Below, in pieces: positions 34,387 to 43,154 of a DNA stretch of 64,000 nucleotides (position 1 is the first letter of the stretch; the number at the start of each line of letters is the position of its first letter). A program made the translations under genes and the position numbers. The stretch comes from JAACFF01 sp963701435. GTDB lineage: Bacteria > Chloroflexota > Anaerolineae > Promineifilales > Promineifilaceae. Location: NCBI GenBank assembly GCA_963701435.1, contig CAVPAL010000007.1, positions 62,001 to 126,000 of the forward strand. Direction: 5' to 3'. The notes under the pieces are model-generated. The model saw only the letters and a program-made list of their open reading frames with translations, was not told where the DNA came from and ran no database searches.

Positions 34387-35532
34387 ATGCGTCAAGTTGC
34401 AATCTTAGGCGTTGGACAGGTTCCGGTGCGCGAGCATTGGGATCGTTCCATCCGCCAGTTAGCGGTGGACGCCGGCCGTGACGCCATGGAGGACGCCGGT
34501 GTTGAACGCGTCGACGCGATTTACGTTGGCAATATGACCAGCGGAAACTTAAACCAACAGCGGCAGTTGGGCGCCCTGGTAGCAGACTTCTTAGGCCAGT
34601 GGGGCGTTGAAGCGGTAAAAATGGAGGCGGCCTGTGGTTCGGCCGGCTCGGCCATGCGCCAGGGGATACTGGCCGTTTCCAGCGGCGAGTTGGATGCTGT
34701 CCTGGTAATTGGCGTTGAAAAAATGTCCGAAACGCTTGGCAAAGAGACGACTTCGGCCCTGGCGACGGCCGCAGACGCCGATTATGAAATCGTACAAGGC
34801 GTCTCCTTTGTGGGTTTGAATGCCCTGATTATGCGTCGCTATATGCATGAATATGGATACAACCGGCAAGATTTCGCACCCTTTGCCTTGAATGCCCATG
34901 CAAATGGCGCTAAAAATCCCAATGCCCTATTTCGCAAAGCGATCAGCCAGAAGGTGTGGGATGAAGGCCGTATCGTCGCCGATCCCATCAGCCTATTTGA
35001 CGCTTCCCCGATTGGCGATGGGGCCGCAGCGCTGCTGCTGGTTCCGGCCGAAAAAGCGCCAAACGCCGTACGCGTCGTCGGTTCTGCGTCTTCTACCGAC
35101 ACACTGGCGATTCATGATCGTGAAGATATACTGTGGCTGAAAGCGGCCGAATTGTCCTGCCGCTCCGCGATGGCGCAGGCCGGCATCGCTCCTGAGGACG
35201 TCGATTTTTTTGAGCTGCATGACGCCTTTAGCATCATGGCGGCGCTTTCGCTGGAGGCGTGTGGCTTTGCCTTGCCGGGCGAAGGGGTAAAAGTGGGGCA
35301 GGAAGGGGGCATTTTGCCCACAGGCCGTATTCCTGTTTGCACGATGGGCGGTTTGAAAGCGCGCGGGCATCCCGTGGGCGCAACCGGTCTTTATCAATTG
35401 GCCGAGGCGACGCTGCAACTGCGCGGCGAGGCCGGCGCGGCCCAAATTGATGGCGCTCGCATTGGTTTGACGCAAAATATTGGCGGCAGCGGCGCAACAA
35501 TTGTGACGCATGTGCTGGCGCGACCGAATTGA
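34387..35532 (+). CDS. Thiolase-family protein (SCP2-type acetyl-CoA acyltransferase)
   Basis: A 381-residue thiolase-fold protein. The start is ATG 34387 with GGAGG seven bases upstream (the frame is open back to 34339). The nucleophile Cys is in KMEAACGSAGSAMRQG, the Asn/His region in ELHDAFSIMAALSLEACG and the GLKARGHPVGATG His motif follows. The C-terminal second catalytic Cys of standard biosynthetic thiolases is not present in GLTQNIGGSGATIVTHV, which fits SCP2-like thiolases that degrade branched or sterol-type acyl chains, often with a DUF35 partner; no DUF35 gene is adjacent. Confidence 0.87.
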   Translation: MRQVAILGVGQVPVREHWDRSIRQLAVDAGRDAMEDAGVERVDAIYVGNMTSGNLNQQRQLGALVADFLGQWGVEAVKMEAACGSAGSAMRQGILAVSSGELDAVLVIGVEKMSETLGKETTSALATAADADYEIVQGVSFVGLNALIMRRYMHEYGYNRQDFAPFALNAHANGAKNPNALFRKAISQKVWDEGRIVADPISLFDASPIGDGAAALLLVPAEKAPNAVRVVGSASSTDTLAIHDREDILWLKAAELSCRSAMAQAGIAPEDVDFFELHDAFSIMAALSLEACGFALPGEGVKVGQEGGILPTGRIPVCTMGGLKARGHPVGATGLYQLAEATLQLRGEAGAAQIDGARIGLTQNIGGSGATIVTHVLARPN

Positions 35533-35559
35533 TTTGGTGAATAGCAAGAAGTAAACAGT

Positions 35560-36741
35560 TTGACCCACAGTTTTTTTGAGCGTTTGCTTTATCGTTTTCG
35601 CAAACAGGAAGAATTTACGCGTGATTATTCACCGCTTTATGCGGCGGAATTTGGCGCTGTTGGGGATTGGTTGGAATTTAAGCCTGACGATCCGCTGGCG
35701 GCATGGCTGCTGGATGCCGTTAACGGCCGTACCGCATTTGACGCGCCCATTTTGCTGTTAGCAGGTTTACATCGTGATGTTTTGCTGGGGGCGGAAGGCA
35801 CGGCCGTTTTATCATCCTATTATCCCTCTGTTACTGATATGGCGCTGCCCGCCGATAAATCGGATAAAGTTTTTCGCCAGGCATTCTATGAGGCTGTTAT
35901 GGCGCGGCGCGATTCTCTGGCAGAGTTTATTCAGACCCAGACCGTGCAAACGAATGAAACGGGGCGCGGCATTATCTGGCTGCTGCCTGTGAGCATGACT
36001 CCCTGGAAACGCATGCATCTGGTTGATTTGGGCGCCAGCGCGGGCTTGAACCTGGTTGCTGAGCAGCGCGCTTTTCGGTTTTTTGATGAGAACGGCCGTT
36101 TCCAGCACGATCTCGGGCAGGGGCAGCCAGTTCAGTTTCAAATTAACGCCCGCGGCAAAGGTCCAGATTGGGAGCGATTGGCAAATCCGGGGCCTCAGAT
36201 TATTAGCAGAATTGGTTGTGATTTACGGCCGTTTCCCCTCGCAACAAAATTAGATCAACAAACCCTGGCGGCTTTTATCTGGCCCGACCAGACAGCCCGC
36301 ATGCTGCGCCTGCGTGAAGGAATTGCCGCCTGGCGCAATATTCAAACAACGGCCGTGCCTGTACAGCTTTTTGCAGCCAATTTGCCAGATGATTTACCCG
36401 GCTTTTTGCAAAAGCACATACCAGAATCATCTCATCCCGTGGTTCTTTACAATACCTTCATCACCATGTATCTGGCCGAGCGCGACGCTGCGCTGCGAAC
36501 ACACATCGCAGCCTGGGCAGAAAATCAACCGCGCCCCGTTTTATGGCTGCAATGGGAACCGCCGTCTAATTTGGGCATCAACGTCGGGTCTGAACCAGAA
36601 TTTGGTTGGCTGCTTTGGACGGCCGATTTATGGCAAAACGGCCGTCATCAGCGGTGGCTGCTGGGCTGGATCCATCCCCACGGCCATACGGGGCAATGGC
36701 TGCCCGGCATTCAGGAATGGCAGGTATACCATAACGCTTGA
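35560..36741 (+). CDS. DUF2332 domain-containing protein
   Basis: A 393-residue protein of the uncharacterised DUF2332 family. It contains HLVDLGASAGLNL, which resembles motif I of SAM-dependent methyltransferases, and a C-terminal VLWLQWEPPSNL block typical of the family. The TTG start at 35560 is 27 bases after the thiolase stop. Six ACGGCCGT palindromes lie inside (35720, 35800, 36092, 36223, 36349, 36640), one of the highest densities in the window, giving NGR, TAV and LRPF peptides. A methyltransferase activity is inferred from the motif only. Confidence 0.8.
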   Translation: MTHSFFERLLYRFRKQEEFTRDYSPLYAAEFGAVGDWLEFKPDDPLAAWLLDAVNGRTAFDAPILLLAGLHRDVLLGAEGTAVLSSYYPSVTDMALPADKSDKVFRQAFYEAVMARRDSLAEFIQTQTVQTNETGRGIIWLLPVSMTPWKRMHLVDLGASAGLNLVAEQRAFRFFDENGRFQHDLGQGQPVQFQINARGKGPDWERLANPGPQIISRIGCDLRPFPLATKLDQQTLAAFIWPDQTARMLRLREGIAAWRNIQTTAVPVQLFAANLPDDLPGFLQKHIPESSHPVVLYNTFITMYLAERDAALRTHIAAWAENQPRPVLWLQWEPPSNLGINVGSEPEFGWLLWTADLWQNGRHQRWLLGWIHPHGHTGQWLPGIQEWQVYHNA

Positions 36742-36868
36742 GCAGGTTCAGTTCTAAAACCGCTAAAATCCTAAGAGCTTTTCCAAAGCCGTGCTAAAAA
36801 TCTAGCAAAAACTACACAAACTTATAAAACCTTGCTATATTTCTACAGATTGTCAACTGGAGTTAATG

Positions 36869-37495
36869 ATGGACAGCGAGTGGCTTAATTTGAGTGATGC
36901 AGCAGAAATTTTGGGCGTTCACCCATCTACCGTACGGGCGTGGGCCGACCGGGGTGACTTACCCACGCAGCGTACCTCGGGCGGGCATCGTCGTTTCCGG
37001 CGCGTTGACGTTGAAACGCGCGCAGCCACAGAAGGCAACAGCCGCGAAGCCGGCGCGCAGCTTATTATCCAGACGATGCTGGGGCGCGCGCGTTTTGAAT
37101 TAACTGATGGGGTGTTAAACAATGAAACCTGGTACCAACAGTTAGACGCCGGAGCGCGCACCACTTCGCGGGAAATCGGCCGTCAACTGCTGCACCTCGT
37201 GGCCCATTTTTTGACGCATCCGCACGATCAAACAACCCTATCACAGGCTCGTGAATTAGGTCATGCTTATTTTTTGCTGGGAAAAGATAATGGGCTGTCT
37301 TTGGTAGAAACAACCCAGGCTTACCTGTTTTTTAGTGAATTTCTCTCACAAACGATTTATGACATGACCCTGGCCGCCGGCAGCCAAAGCCCCACCGATT
37401 GGCGGCAGCTTCGCAATCAGGCGGTTGCATTTACAAATGAAATCTTGTTAGCGTTGATAAAGGCTTACGAATTAAATGAGTGTAAAAACCCCTGA
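36869..37495 (+). CDS. MerR-like HTH regulator with C-terminal helical domain
   Basis: A 208-residue protein. The first 50 residues are an excisionase/BldC-like winged HTH (NLSDAAEILGVHPSTVRAWADRGDLPTQRTSGGHRRF), followed by an all-helical region (residues 60-205) of unknown fold with HLVAHFLTHP and SLVETTQAYLFFSEFLSQTIYD, similar in style to histidine-kinase-associated globin-like or RsbR-type sensory helices. The ATG at 36869 has GGAG six bases upstream. It overlaps the transporter gene by 20 bases, so the two are coupled and it likely controls or responds to that transporter. Confidence 0.8.
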   Translation: MDSEWLNLSDAAEILGVHPSTVRAWADRGDLPTQRTSGGHRRFRRVDVETRAATEGNSREAGAQLIIQTMLGRARFELTDGVLNNETWYQQLDAGARTTSREIGRQLLHLVAHFLTHPHDQTTLSQARELGHAYFLLGKDNGLSLVETTQAYLFFSEFLSQTIYDMTLAAGSQSPTDWRQLRNQAVAFTNEILLALIKAYELNECKNP

Positions 37496-38837
37496 AAAAA
37501 CCTTTACTTTCTGGCGCGCCTTACGCCTGGGCAGTTTCCATATCGGCTCGGCGATGGGCGACATTCTGGTGACGAGCATCTGGAACCGTGTGATGATTTC
37601 TAATTTTGGCATTGCGGCGCTGCCGGTGAGTTTTTTGATTGCGCTGCGTTACCTGCTTTCCCCCTTAAGCTTATGGGCCGGCTTTTTATCCGACAATAAG
37701 TTAATACTGGGTTTGCAGCGCACGCCGTATATCTGGCTGGGGCGCGGCATGATGCTCGGCTCGCTGCCGCTGCTTGGTTTTAGCCTGATGCGCCTGGGTG
37801 AAAATCAGAGTGACGCCGCCGGATGGGCGCTGGCGACGCTTTCTTCGCTTTTATACGGGATGGGTACGTTGATTTCGGGTAGTCCTTATCTGGCTCTTGT
37901 GCGCGATTCTGCGCCTCCTGAGAAGCAGGGGTTGGCAATTAGTTTTGTTGAAACGATGCTGATTATTTTCTTTGCCATTACCGGTATCACCTTCAGCCTC
38001 TGGATGGAAGTGTACAATGAAGCGATTTTCTGGCAGATGGTAGCGGCGACAATGCTGGTGGGTGGTTTTTTCTGGTTTTTTGCGATTGTGGGGGTGGAGA
38101 AACGGAAAACGGCCGTTTCCAATTCGCAATCATATGCAGTCGAAAAACCTGACTTCAGAACCACGCTGCGTAAAATCTGGCAAGACCGGCGCACGCGTAG
38201 TTTTTTCCTTTTTTTAGCGCTGGCAACTGCATCCGCCTGGGCACAAGATGCTATTTTGGAGCCTTTTGGAGCGGATGTGTTTGATCTCACGGCCGGGAGA
38301 ACCACGCGCTTTAACAGCTACTGGCAGGCAGCAACAGTCGTTACTTTGATTGCAGCCACAATAATTTGGCGCAAACGCCCCCCGGAGCGCCAAAACAAAA
38401 TTGCAAGCAGCGGACTGCTGGTGATGGCGTCCGGCATGTTGCTGCTTGCGTTTGCAGCAGCAAGCGGGCAGACAGGTCTGATTGAAATAAGTTTGCTCTT
38501 ATTTGGCGGGGGATTTGGTGTTTACACCTTTGGCGGACTCAGTTTAATGGCGGTCATGTCATCTGACAAAGCCGCAGGGGCATATTTAGGTTTATGGACC
38601 GTTTCGGTTTTACTGTTTAAGGGTATTGGAACATTTTCCGGCGGCGCGCTGCGGGATTTATTTTTTCTCAACTGGGGGCTTGCGCCCGGCTTGGCTTATA
38701 GTCTGGTTTTTGGAGTGGCGGCTTTGGGGCTGGTTCTGGCAGTTTGGATACTCTCGCGTGTTGATGTGCTTGGTTTTGCGCGCGACGCCGGCCGCGTTAT
38801 TAGCCGTACTGAAGTGCAAATTGCCGGCGCCGATTAG
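37476..38837 (+). CDS. PucC/BCD-family MFS transporter
   Basis: A 453-residue major facilitator with twelve membrane helices. FRLGSFHIGSAMGDILV-like RLGSFHIGSAMGDIL, NRVMISNFGIAALPVSFLIAL, GLQRTPYIWLGRGMMLG and SPYLALVRDSAPPEKQGLA match the BCD family, whose members (PucC, LhaA, Bch2-type proteins) serve pigment-protein assembly in phototrophs. No bacteriochlorophyll or reaction-centre gene is in the window, so the substrate in this organism is unknown. The gene starts inside the upstream HTH regulator. A general MFS family is the fallback call. Confidence 0.8.
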   Translation: MSVKTPEKTFTFWRALRLGSFHIGSAMGDILVTSIWNRVMISNFGIAALPVSFLIALRYLLSPLSLWAGFLSDNKLILGLQRTPYIWLGRGMMLGSLPLLGFSLMRLGENQSDAAGWALATLSSLLYGMGTLISGSPYLALVRDSAPPEKQGLAISFVETMLIIFFAITGITFSLWMEVYNEAIFWQMVAATMLVGGFFWFFAIVGVEKRKTAVSNSQSYAVEKPDFRTTLRKIWQDRRTRSFFLFLALATASAWAQDAILEPFGADVFDLTAGRTTRFNSYWQAATVVTLIAATIIWRKRPPERQNKIASSGLLVMASGMLLLAFAAASGQTGLIEISLLLFGGGFGVYTFGGLSLMAVMSSDKAAGAYLGLWTVSVLLFKGIGTFSGGALRDLFFLNWGLAPGLAYSLVFGVAALGLVLAVWILSRVDVLGFARDAGRVISRTEVQIAGAD

Positions 38838-38862
38838 TTTTTTGACGTGATGAACCGGATTA

Positions 38863-39921
38863 TTAGATAAAATCTAAGGGGAGCTGCCGGATAACGGCCG
38901 TTTCCAGATTACTCACGCCCACACCCAACAACCTTACCGGTTTGCCCGGCGGCCAATTCTCCTGCCAAAGCGCATGCGCCAGCCGAAAAATATCAGCCTC
39001 TTGGTCAATACCGACGCTCACGCTGCGCTGGCGCGTAAACGTCGTGAAATCTGCCCAGCGCAGTTTTATATTGACGGTTTGGGCCAGCAGCTCTTTTTTT
39101 TGCAGCGAGCGCGCGAGGGCGGCGCACATTTTGCGCAACTGCTGCTCCAGGATAGATGCATCGCTGATATCCTGGTTGAAGGTCCATTCCTGGCTGATGC
39201 TTTTAGCCGGTCCCCGTTCTGTATGAACCTTACGATTGTCCTCTCCGCGTGCGCGGCGCTGCATATCTGGCCCATGATGACCAAAGCGCGCTTTGAGCAC
39301 AACTGGGTCTACCTGGGCCAATTGGCCACACGTCTCAATTCCTAACTCTGCCAGACGTTCGGCTGTGCGTGGGCCAATCCCCCAAATGACGCGGGTAGAA
39401 AGCGGGGCTAAAAATTTAGCTTCCGCGCCTGGCTGCACGATCGTACAGCCTTGTGGTTTGTCAAAATCTGAAGCGACTTTGGCGACGAGTTTGCTGGTTG
39501 CCAGTCCGACTGAGCAGGGGAGCTGAGTTTGGGTGAAAACGGCCGTTTGGATCTCACGCGCATTTTCTTCCGGCTGCGTTTGTTCACTGAGATCGATGTA
39601 TGCTTCATCCACGCTGATTTGCTCCAGCGGGCCGAAAGGTTTTAGCAGGTCCATTACCTGCCGTGAACAGGCGCGAATTCGCAACCAGTCGGCCGGCACA
39701 ATTTTAAGCTGTGGGCACAAGCGCACGGCGCGGCTGGTCGCCATGGCAGAACGAATGCCGAGTTTGCGCGCCTCGTAGCTGGCGGATGAGACCACGCCGC
39801 GCGATTGGGGTGGTCCGCCGACGACAAGCGCAATATCGCGATCTTCGGGATGATCCAAAATGTGGACATTGACATAAAATGCATCCATGTCAAGATGCAA
39901 AATTGCGCGGGGCCAATTCAT
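38863..39921 (-). CDS. dinB: DNA polymerase IV (Y-family)
   Basis: An error-prone translesion polymerase of about 352 residues. Motifs are LHLDMDAFYVNVHILDHPE with the metal Asp, SYEARKLGIRSAM, ISVDEAYIDLSE with the catalytic Asp-Glu, KLVAKVASDFDKPQG, and the helix-hairpin-helix IWGIGPRTAERLAELGI, followed by the little-finger domain (SISQEWTFNQDI). The chosen ATG at 39921 leaves out seven residues of a longer frame to 39942. The steric-gate Tyr (AFYVNV) is intact. No clear C-terminal beta-clamp box was found; the last residues are RQLPLDFI, which resembles the QLxLF clamp motif. Confidence 0.93.
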   Translation of the reverse strand: MNWPRAILHLDMDAFYVNVHILDHPEDRDIALVVGGPPQSRGVVSSASYEARKLGIRSAMATSRAVRLCPQLKIVPADWLRIRACSRQVMDLLKPFGPLEQISVDEAYIDLSEQTQPEENAREIQTAVFTQTQLPCSVGLATSKLVAKVASDFDKPQGCTIVQPGAEAKFLAPLSTRVIWGIGPRTAERLAELGIETCGQLAQVDPVVLKARFGHHGPDMQRRARGEDNRKVHTERGPAKSISQEWTFNQDISDASILEQQLRKMCAALARSLQKKELLAQTVNIKLRWADFTTFTRQRSVSVGIDQEADIFRLAHALWQENWPPGKPVRLLGVGVSNLETAVIRQLPLDFI

Positions 39922-39993
39922 TGTGGGGCAGGGGCGCACCAATATATGCGCTCAATTAGGCAGACACAAACAACATATGAAGGATACAAAGCA

Positions 39994-41097
39994 TTACCCA
40001 ACGGTGATTAAATCGCGCGGAAAAGTCGTTAATGTGCGCTGGCCATCAGGCGTAATGACGACATTATCTTCAATGCGCACGCCGCCGCGACCCGGCAGAT
40101 AAATGCCCGGTTCGACCGTGAAGACATTACCTGCCGCCAATTGGGTTATGTTACCGGCTACGATTGAAGGTTCTTCATGTACTGATAAACCGAGGCCATG
40201 GCCGGTGCGGTGGATGAAGTAATCGCCAAAACCTGCCGCTTCAATCACCTCGCGCGCGGCGCGATCGACTGCTTCACAGGTAACGCCAGGTTTAGCGGCC
40301 GCTTTTCCGGCGGCGTTGGCCTGTTTAACGGCTGCATAAATCCGCTGAAATTCCGGTTCAATTTCGCCTACGCCAAATGTGCGCGTGATGTCGGATGGAT
40401 AATCGTCGACAAAAACGCCCCAATCGATCACGAGCAAATCGCCGGCCTGCAACGGCCGTTCCGTGGGAACGGCATGTGGCGAAGCGCTATTTGGTCCGGC
40501 GGAGACAATAGGCCCAAATGCATTGGCTGCGCCGCCGGCGTCCAACAGCTCGCGGGTGAGCATAGCGGCGACTTGCTTTTCCGACATCCCAATCTTTATC
40601 TGCGGCAGCAAAGCATGCATGGCCGTTTCGGCAGCGGCGATTGCTTTTTCTAAGGCAGCAATTTCGCCCGTATCCTTGACCAATCGCAGGGCGTCCAGCG
40701 CTGGTTCTGCGTGGCTTGTTTGCAGCCCGGGGGCCGCCCGATGGAGTTGTTCCAGCTCAAGCACGCGCATATGCAGCGCTTCCACGCCCCAACGCGCGTT
40801 AGCCAGTCCCAAAAGGTTGCTGGCACGCTGGAAAGCAGCAGAAAATCCCTCCTCATCGCGCCAGCCAAAAATGCGCTCAGAGTTGATGCCGGCTTGTTGC
40901 GCCTTAATGGCTTCAAGATTGGGAATCAGGATTGCAGGTTCTCTATTGGCGGGTACAAAGAGTAAAATCGGCCGTTCGCTAACATGGACATGGATGCCGC
41001 TGATATAAAGCAAATTGGGGCCCGGCATCAACACCACGCCGTCCATTAGATGGTTTTGCATGACCGTCTGTAATTTCTTTAATCGATTTTTATGCAT
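39994..41097 (-). CDS. M24-family metallopeptidase (Xaa-Pro aminopeptidase type)
   Basis: A 367-residue pita-bread peptidase with a creatinase-like N-terminal domain (LMPGPNLLYISGIHVHVSERP). Metal ligands are visible as the Asp in VIDWGVFVDDYPSDITRTF, the His in HRTGHGLGLSVHEEPS, and the Glu in FTVEPGIYL and VRIEDNVVIT. It removes an N-terminal residue before proline or acts on dipeptides. It is 13 bases upstream of nothing but follows the biotinyl-protein gene (stop at 41110) by 12 bases on the same strand, so the two may be cotranscribed. Confidence 0.9.
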   Translation of the reverse strand: MHKNRLKKLQTVMQNHLMDGVVLMPGPNLLYISGIHVHVSERPILLFVPANREPAILIPNLEAIKAQQAGINSERIFGWRDEEGFSAAFQRASNLLGLANARWGVEALHMRVLELEQLHRAAPGLQTSHAEPALDALRLVKDTGEIAALEKAIAAAETAMHALLPQIKIGMSEKQVAAMLTRELLDAGGAANAFGPIVSAGPNSASPHAVPTERPLQAGDLLVIDWGVFVDDYPSDITRTFGVGEIEPEFQRIYAAVKQANAAGKAAAKPGVTCEAVDRAAREVIEAAGFGDYFIHRTGHGLGLSVHEEPSIVAGNITQLAAGNVFTVEPGIYLPGRGGVRIEDNVVITPDGQRTLTTFPRDLITVG

Positions 41098-41109
41098 ATT
41101 TGGTTCTTT

Positions 41110-41610
41110 TTATGGGTTTTCATCAATTTCGAGCAGAGGGACGCCCGCTTCGATTGAATCGCCGGGCGCACAGTGGATTGCTTTAACAACGCCATCTTGG
41201 GGCGCTTGAATGGGAATGACCATTTTCATCGATTCAAGCAGGATCAATTTTTCCCCGGCGGTGACTTTAGCGCCCACAGTTACCAATACCTGCGCAACAA
41301 TAGCGGGAATCGAGGAGGCGAGTGATCCGCCCACAGCAGCTCCGCTGCCTCGTTGGCGCACGCGTTCATATGTGAAGGTACGGCCGTTGACCCAAAGCTG
41401 CCGTTGATCCCCCTTTAAAAATCCGGCGGCCCGGATGCGGCGGCGCGTGCCATCAAGGAGGCGTTGTTCTATTACAAATGCGGCCCCATCCTGTTGAATG
41501 ATTTCGCATTCGGCCGTGGCGCCATCACGGCCAATGTGCAGCGACTGACCCTGCTGAATCGCTTCAATTTCAATTTCTTCCCCGTGCAAATTTATTTTGA
41601 ACTTCGCCAT
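41110..41610 (-). CDS. Biotin carboxyl carrier-domain protein
   Basis: A 166-residue protein whose last 70 residues form a biotinyl domain, with the biotinylation Lys in LLESMKMVIPIQAPQDG and the closing GDSIEAGVPLLEI. The first 90 residues are a beta-rich segment like that found before the biotinyl domain in acyl-CoA carboxylase alpha chains (KINLHGEEIEIEAIQQG). No biotin carboxylase or carboxyltransferase gene is nearby, so its partner is encoded elsewhere. The ATG at 41610 is the start of the conserved part; the frame stays open to 41673. Confidence 0.87.
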   Translation of the reverse strand: MAKFKINLHGEEIEIEAIQQGQSLHIGRDGATAECEIIQQDGAAFVIEQRLLDGTRRRIRAAGFLKGDQRQLWVNGRTFTYERVRQRGSGAAVGGSLASSIPAIVAQVLVTVGAKVTAGEKLILLESMKMVIPIQAPQDGVVKAIHCAPGDSIEAGVPLLEIDENP

Positions 41611-41699
41611 GATTGTAGGGAACACTGTCCATGCTGATTCGCCTGTTTTAAACGAATCCTTTGGGATTTCCAAACAGTTTCTACGGTTTATCTAATACG

Positions 41700-42128
41700 C
41701 TATCCGTAAATATAATCTTCCAGATGATTTATTAATACCTGCTGTTCAGTAATGACTGCTTTGACGATGTCGCCAATTGAGACTACGCCAATCAACCGAT
41801 CATTTTCCAAAACCGGCAGATGGCGAATACGCTTTTCGGTCATCAAGGCCATACATTTATTCACGGTTTGGTTAGGCCGTACACAAATGACATCTTGGGT
41901 CATGATAGCGTTTACAGGCGTGTCTTTGGAGGCTTTACCATGCAAAATTATTTTGCGTGCGTAATCACGCTCTGAAAATATACCAACAACTTCGCCTTCA
42001 TCAATGACAACCAGGGCGCCAATATCTTTGTCTGCCATAAACTGCAGCGCCTCAAAGACCGAAGCATTGGGTGAAATTGTCCAGGTTTTATGCCCCTTAG
42101 ATTGCAAAATCTGACCGATCGTTCTCAT
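41700..42128 (-). CDS. Tandem CBS-domain protein
   Basis: A 142-residue protein made of two CBS motifs (about residues 10-65 and 75-130), which bind adenosine nucleotides and regulate partners. Typical stretches are ALVVIDEGEVVGIFSERDYARKII and HLPVLENDRLIGVVSIGDIVKAVI. It stands alone 90 bases upstream of the biotinyl-protein gene. The start at ATG 42128 follows GGAGGAC (reverse GTCCTCC). Confidence 0.9.
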   Translation of the reverse strand: MRTIGQILQSKGHKTWTISPNASVFEALQFMADKDIGALVVIDEGEVVGIFSERDYARKIILHGKASKDTPVNAIMTQDVICVRPNQTVNKCMALMTEKRIRHLPVLENDRLIGVVSIGDIVKAVITEQQVLINHLEDYIYG

Positions 42129-42269
42129 AAGTGTCCTCCGGCATGTGCATTAGGTAAAGGGCTCACTATGTTAATTAATAAACCAAGCGTGGTGGGTAGT
42201 AGGAAGCCCCGATTTGTCCGCATTGTAATCAATAAGACAGCAAAAGTAAACTCAGTGAATAGCTTCACA

Positions 42270-42390
42270 ATTAGGTAAGTGGCAGAAAGTAATCAAAAAT
42301 AAAGGTCATGGAAAATCTGCCAATTCCTCAAGGAAGCCGCAGATTTCTAAACCCTCTTTTTTCAAGAATTTTTTGCGGTTTACTTGAGTG
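42270..42390. repeat. Dispersed repeats B and A, second copies
   Basis: 42272-42315 matches the sequence upstream of folD (repeat B). 42351-42385 (CCCTCTTTTTTCAAGAATTT then TTTGCGGTTTACTT) matches repeat A at 10771 and 55880. Both lie in the 264-base gap between the CBS gene and the pstB stop. The remaining sequence of the gap shows no gene. Confidence 0.6.
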
Positions 42391-42392
42391 TT

Positions 42393-43148
42393 TTATCCCT
42401 GCCGGCCTGTGATATAAGCTTCGGTCAAATCCTCTTCTGGTTGGGTGAATAATTTTTGGGTTTCATTAAATTCCACCAGACGACCCAACCAGAAGAATCC
42501 TGTCCAATCTGAGGCGCGTGAAGCCTGCTGCATATTGTGGGTAACAATTACAATCGTGTAATTTTTGGCCAACTGGCGCATTAATTCCTCAATTGCCAGC
42601 GTGGCGACCGGGTCGAGGGCGGAACAAGGTTCATCCATTAAGATGACCTCTGGTTTGACGGCAATAGCCCGTGCAATACAGAGGCGCTGTTGTTGTCCGG
42701 GGTTGAGAGAAAAAGCGTCATCTTCAAGGCGGCTTTTTACTTCATCCCATAAAACTGCGCTCTGCAGACTTTCTTCTACGATGTGATCAAGGTCATTATT
42801 TTTAGCCATACCTAATATGCGGGGCCCATAAGCCACATTGTCATAAATGCTTTGTGGAAAAGGATTCGGCCGTTGGAAAACCATCCCGATGCGCTGCCGC
42901 AGTTCAACAACATCCACATCTTGGTCATACACATTTTTGCCATCCAGTAAAATTTCACCCTCGGCGCGTGCGGTGCTGATGGTATCATTCATACGGTTTA
43001 TGGAACGTAGAAAAGTAGATTTTCCGCAACCGGAAGGGCCAATTAACGCGGTGATCTGGTTGCCATGGATGGGCATATTTAGATCAATTAACGCTTGAAA
43101 GTCACCGTAAAAAAAGTTGAAATTACGTACTTCAATTTTATCATTCAT
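42393..43148 (-). CDS. pstB: Phosphate ABC transporter ATPase PstB, degenerate signature motif
   Basis: The last gene of the pst operon; hydrolyses ATP to drive phosphate import. The 251-residue protein has a consensus Walker A (GPSGCGKST), Q-loop (MVFQRPNPFP), Walker B with catalytic Glu (VILMDEPCSALDP) and switch His (VTHNMQQA). The ABC signature, normally LSGGQ, reads LNPGQ (in FSLNPGQQQRLCIARAIA; confirmed codon by codon at 42690-42705). That change would weaken the ATP site it completes on a partner subunit. The neighbouring PstB has the opposite defects, so a heterodimer is inferred. Confidence 0.93.
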   Translation of the reverse strand: MNDKIEVRNFNFFYGDFQALIDLNMPIHGNQITALIGPSGCGKSTFLRSINRMNDTISTARAEGEILLDGKNVYDQDVDVVELRQRIGMVFQRPNPFPQSIYDNVAYGPRILGMAKNNDLDHIVEESLQSAVLWDEVKSRLEDDAFSLNPGQQQRLCIARAIAVKPEVILMDEPCSALDPVATLAIEELMRQLAKNYTIVIVTHNMQQASRASDWTGFFWLGRLVEFNETQKLFTQPEEDLTEAYITGRQG

Positions 43149-43154
43149 GTTTAT

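Noticed and set aside
39921..39942. Longer start for dinB at 39942
   Set aside because: The extra seven residues have no family similarity; the conserved WPRAILHLDMDAFY begins right after ATG 39921.
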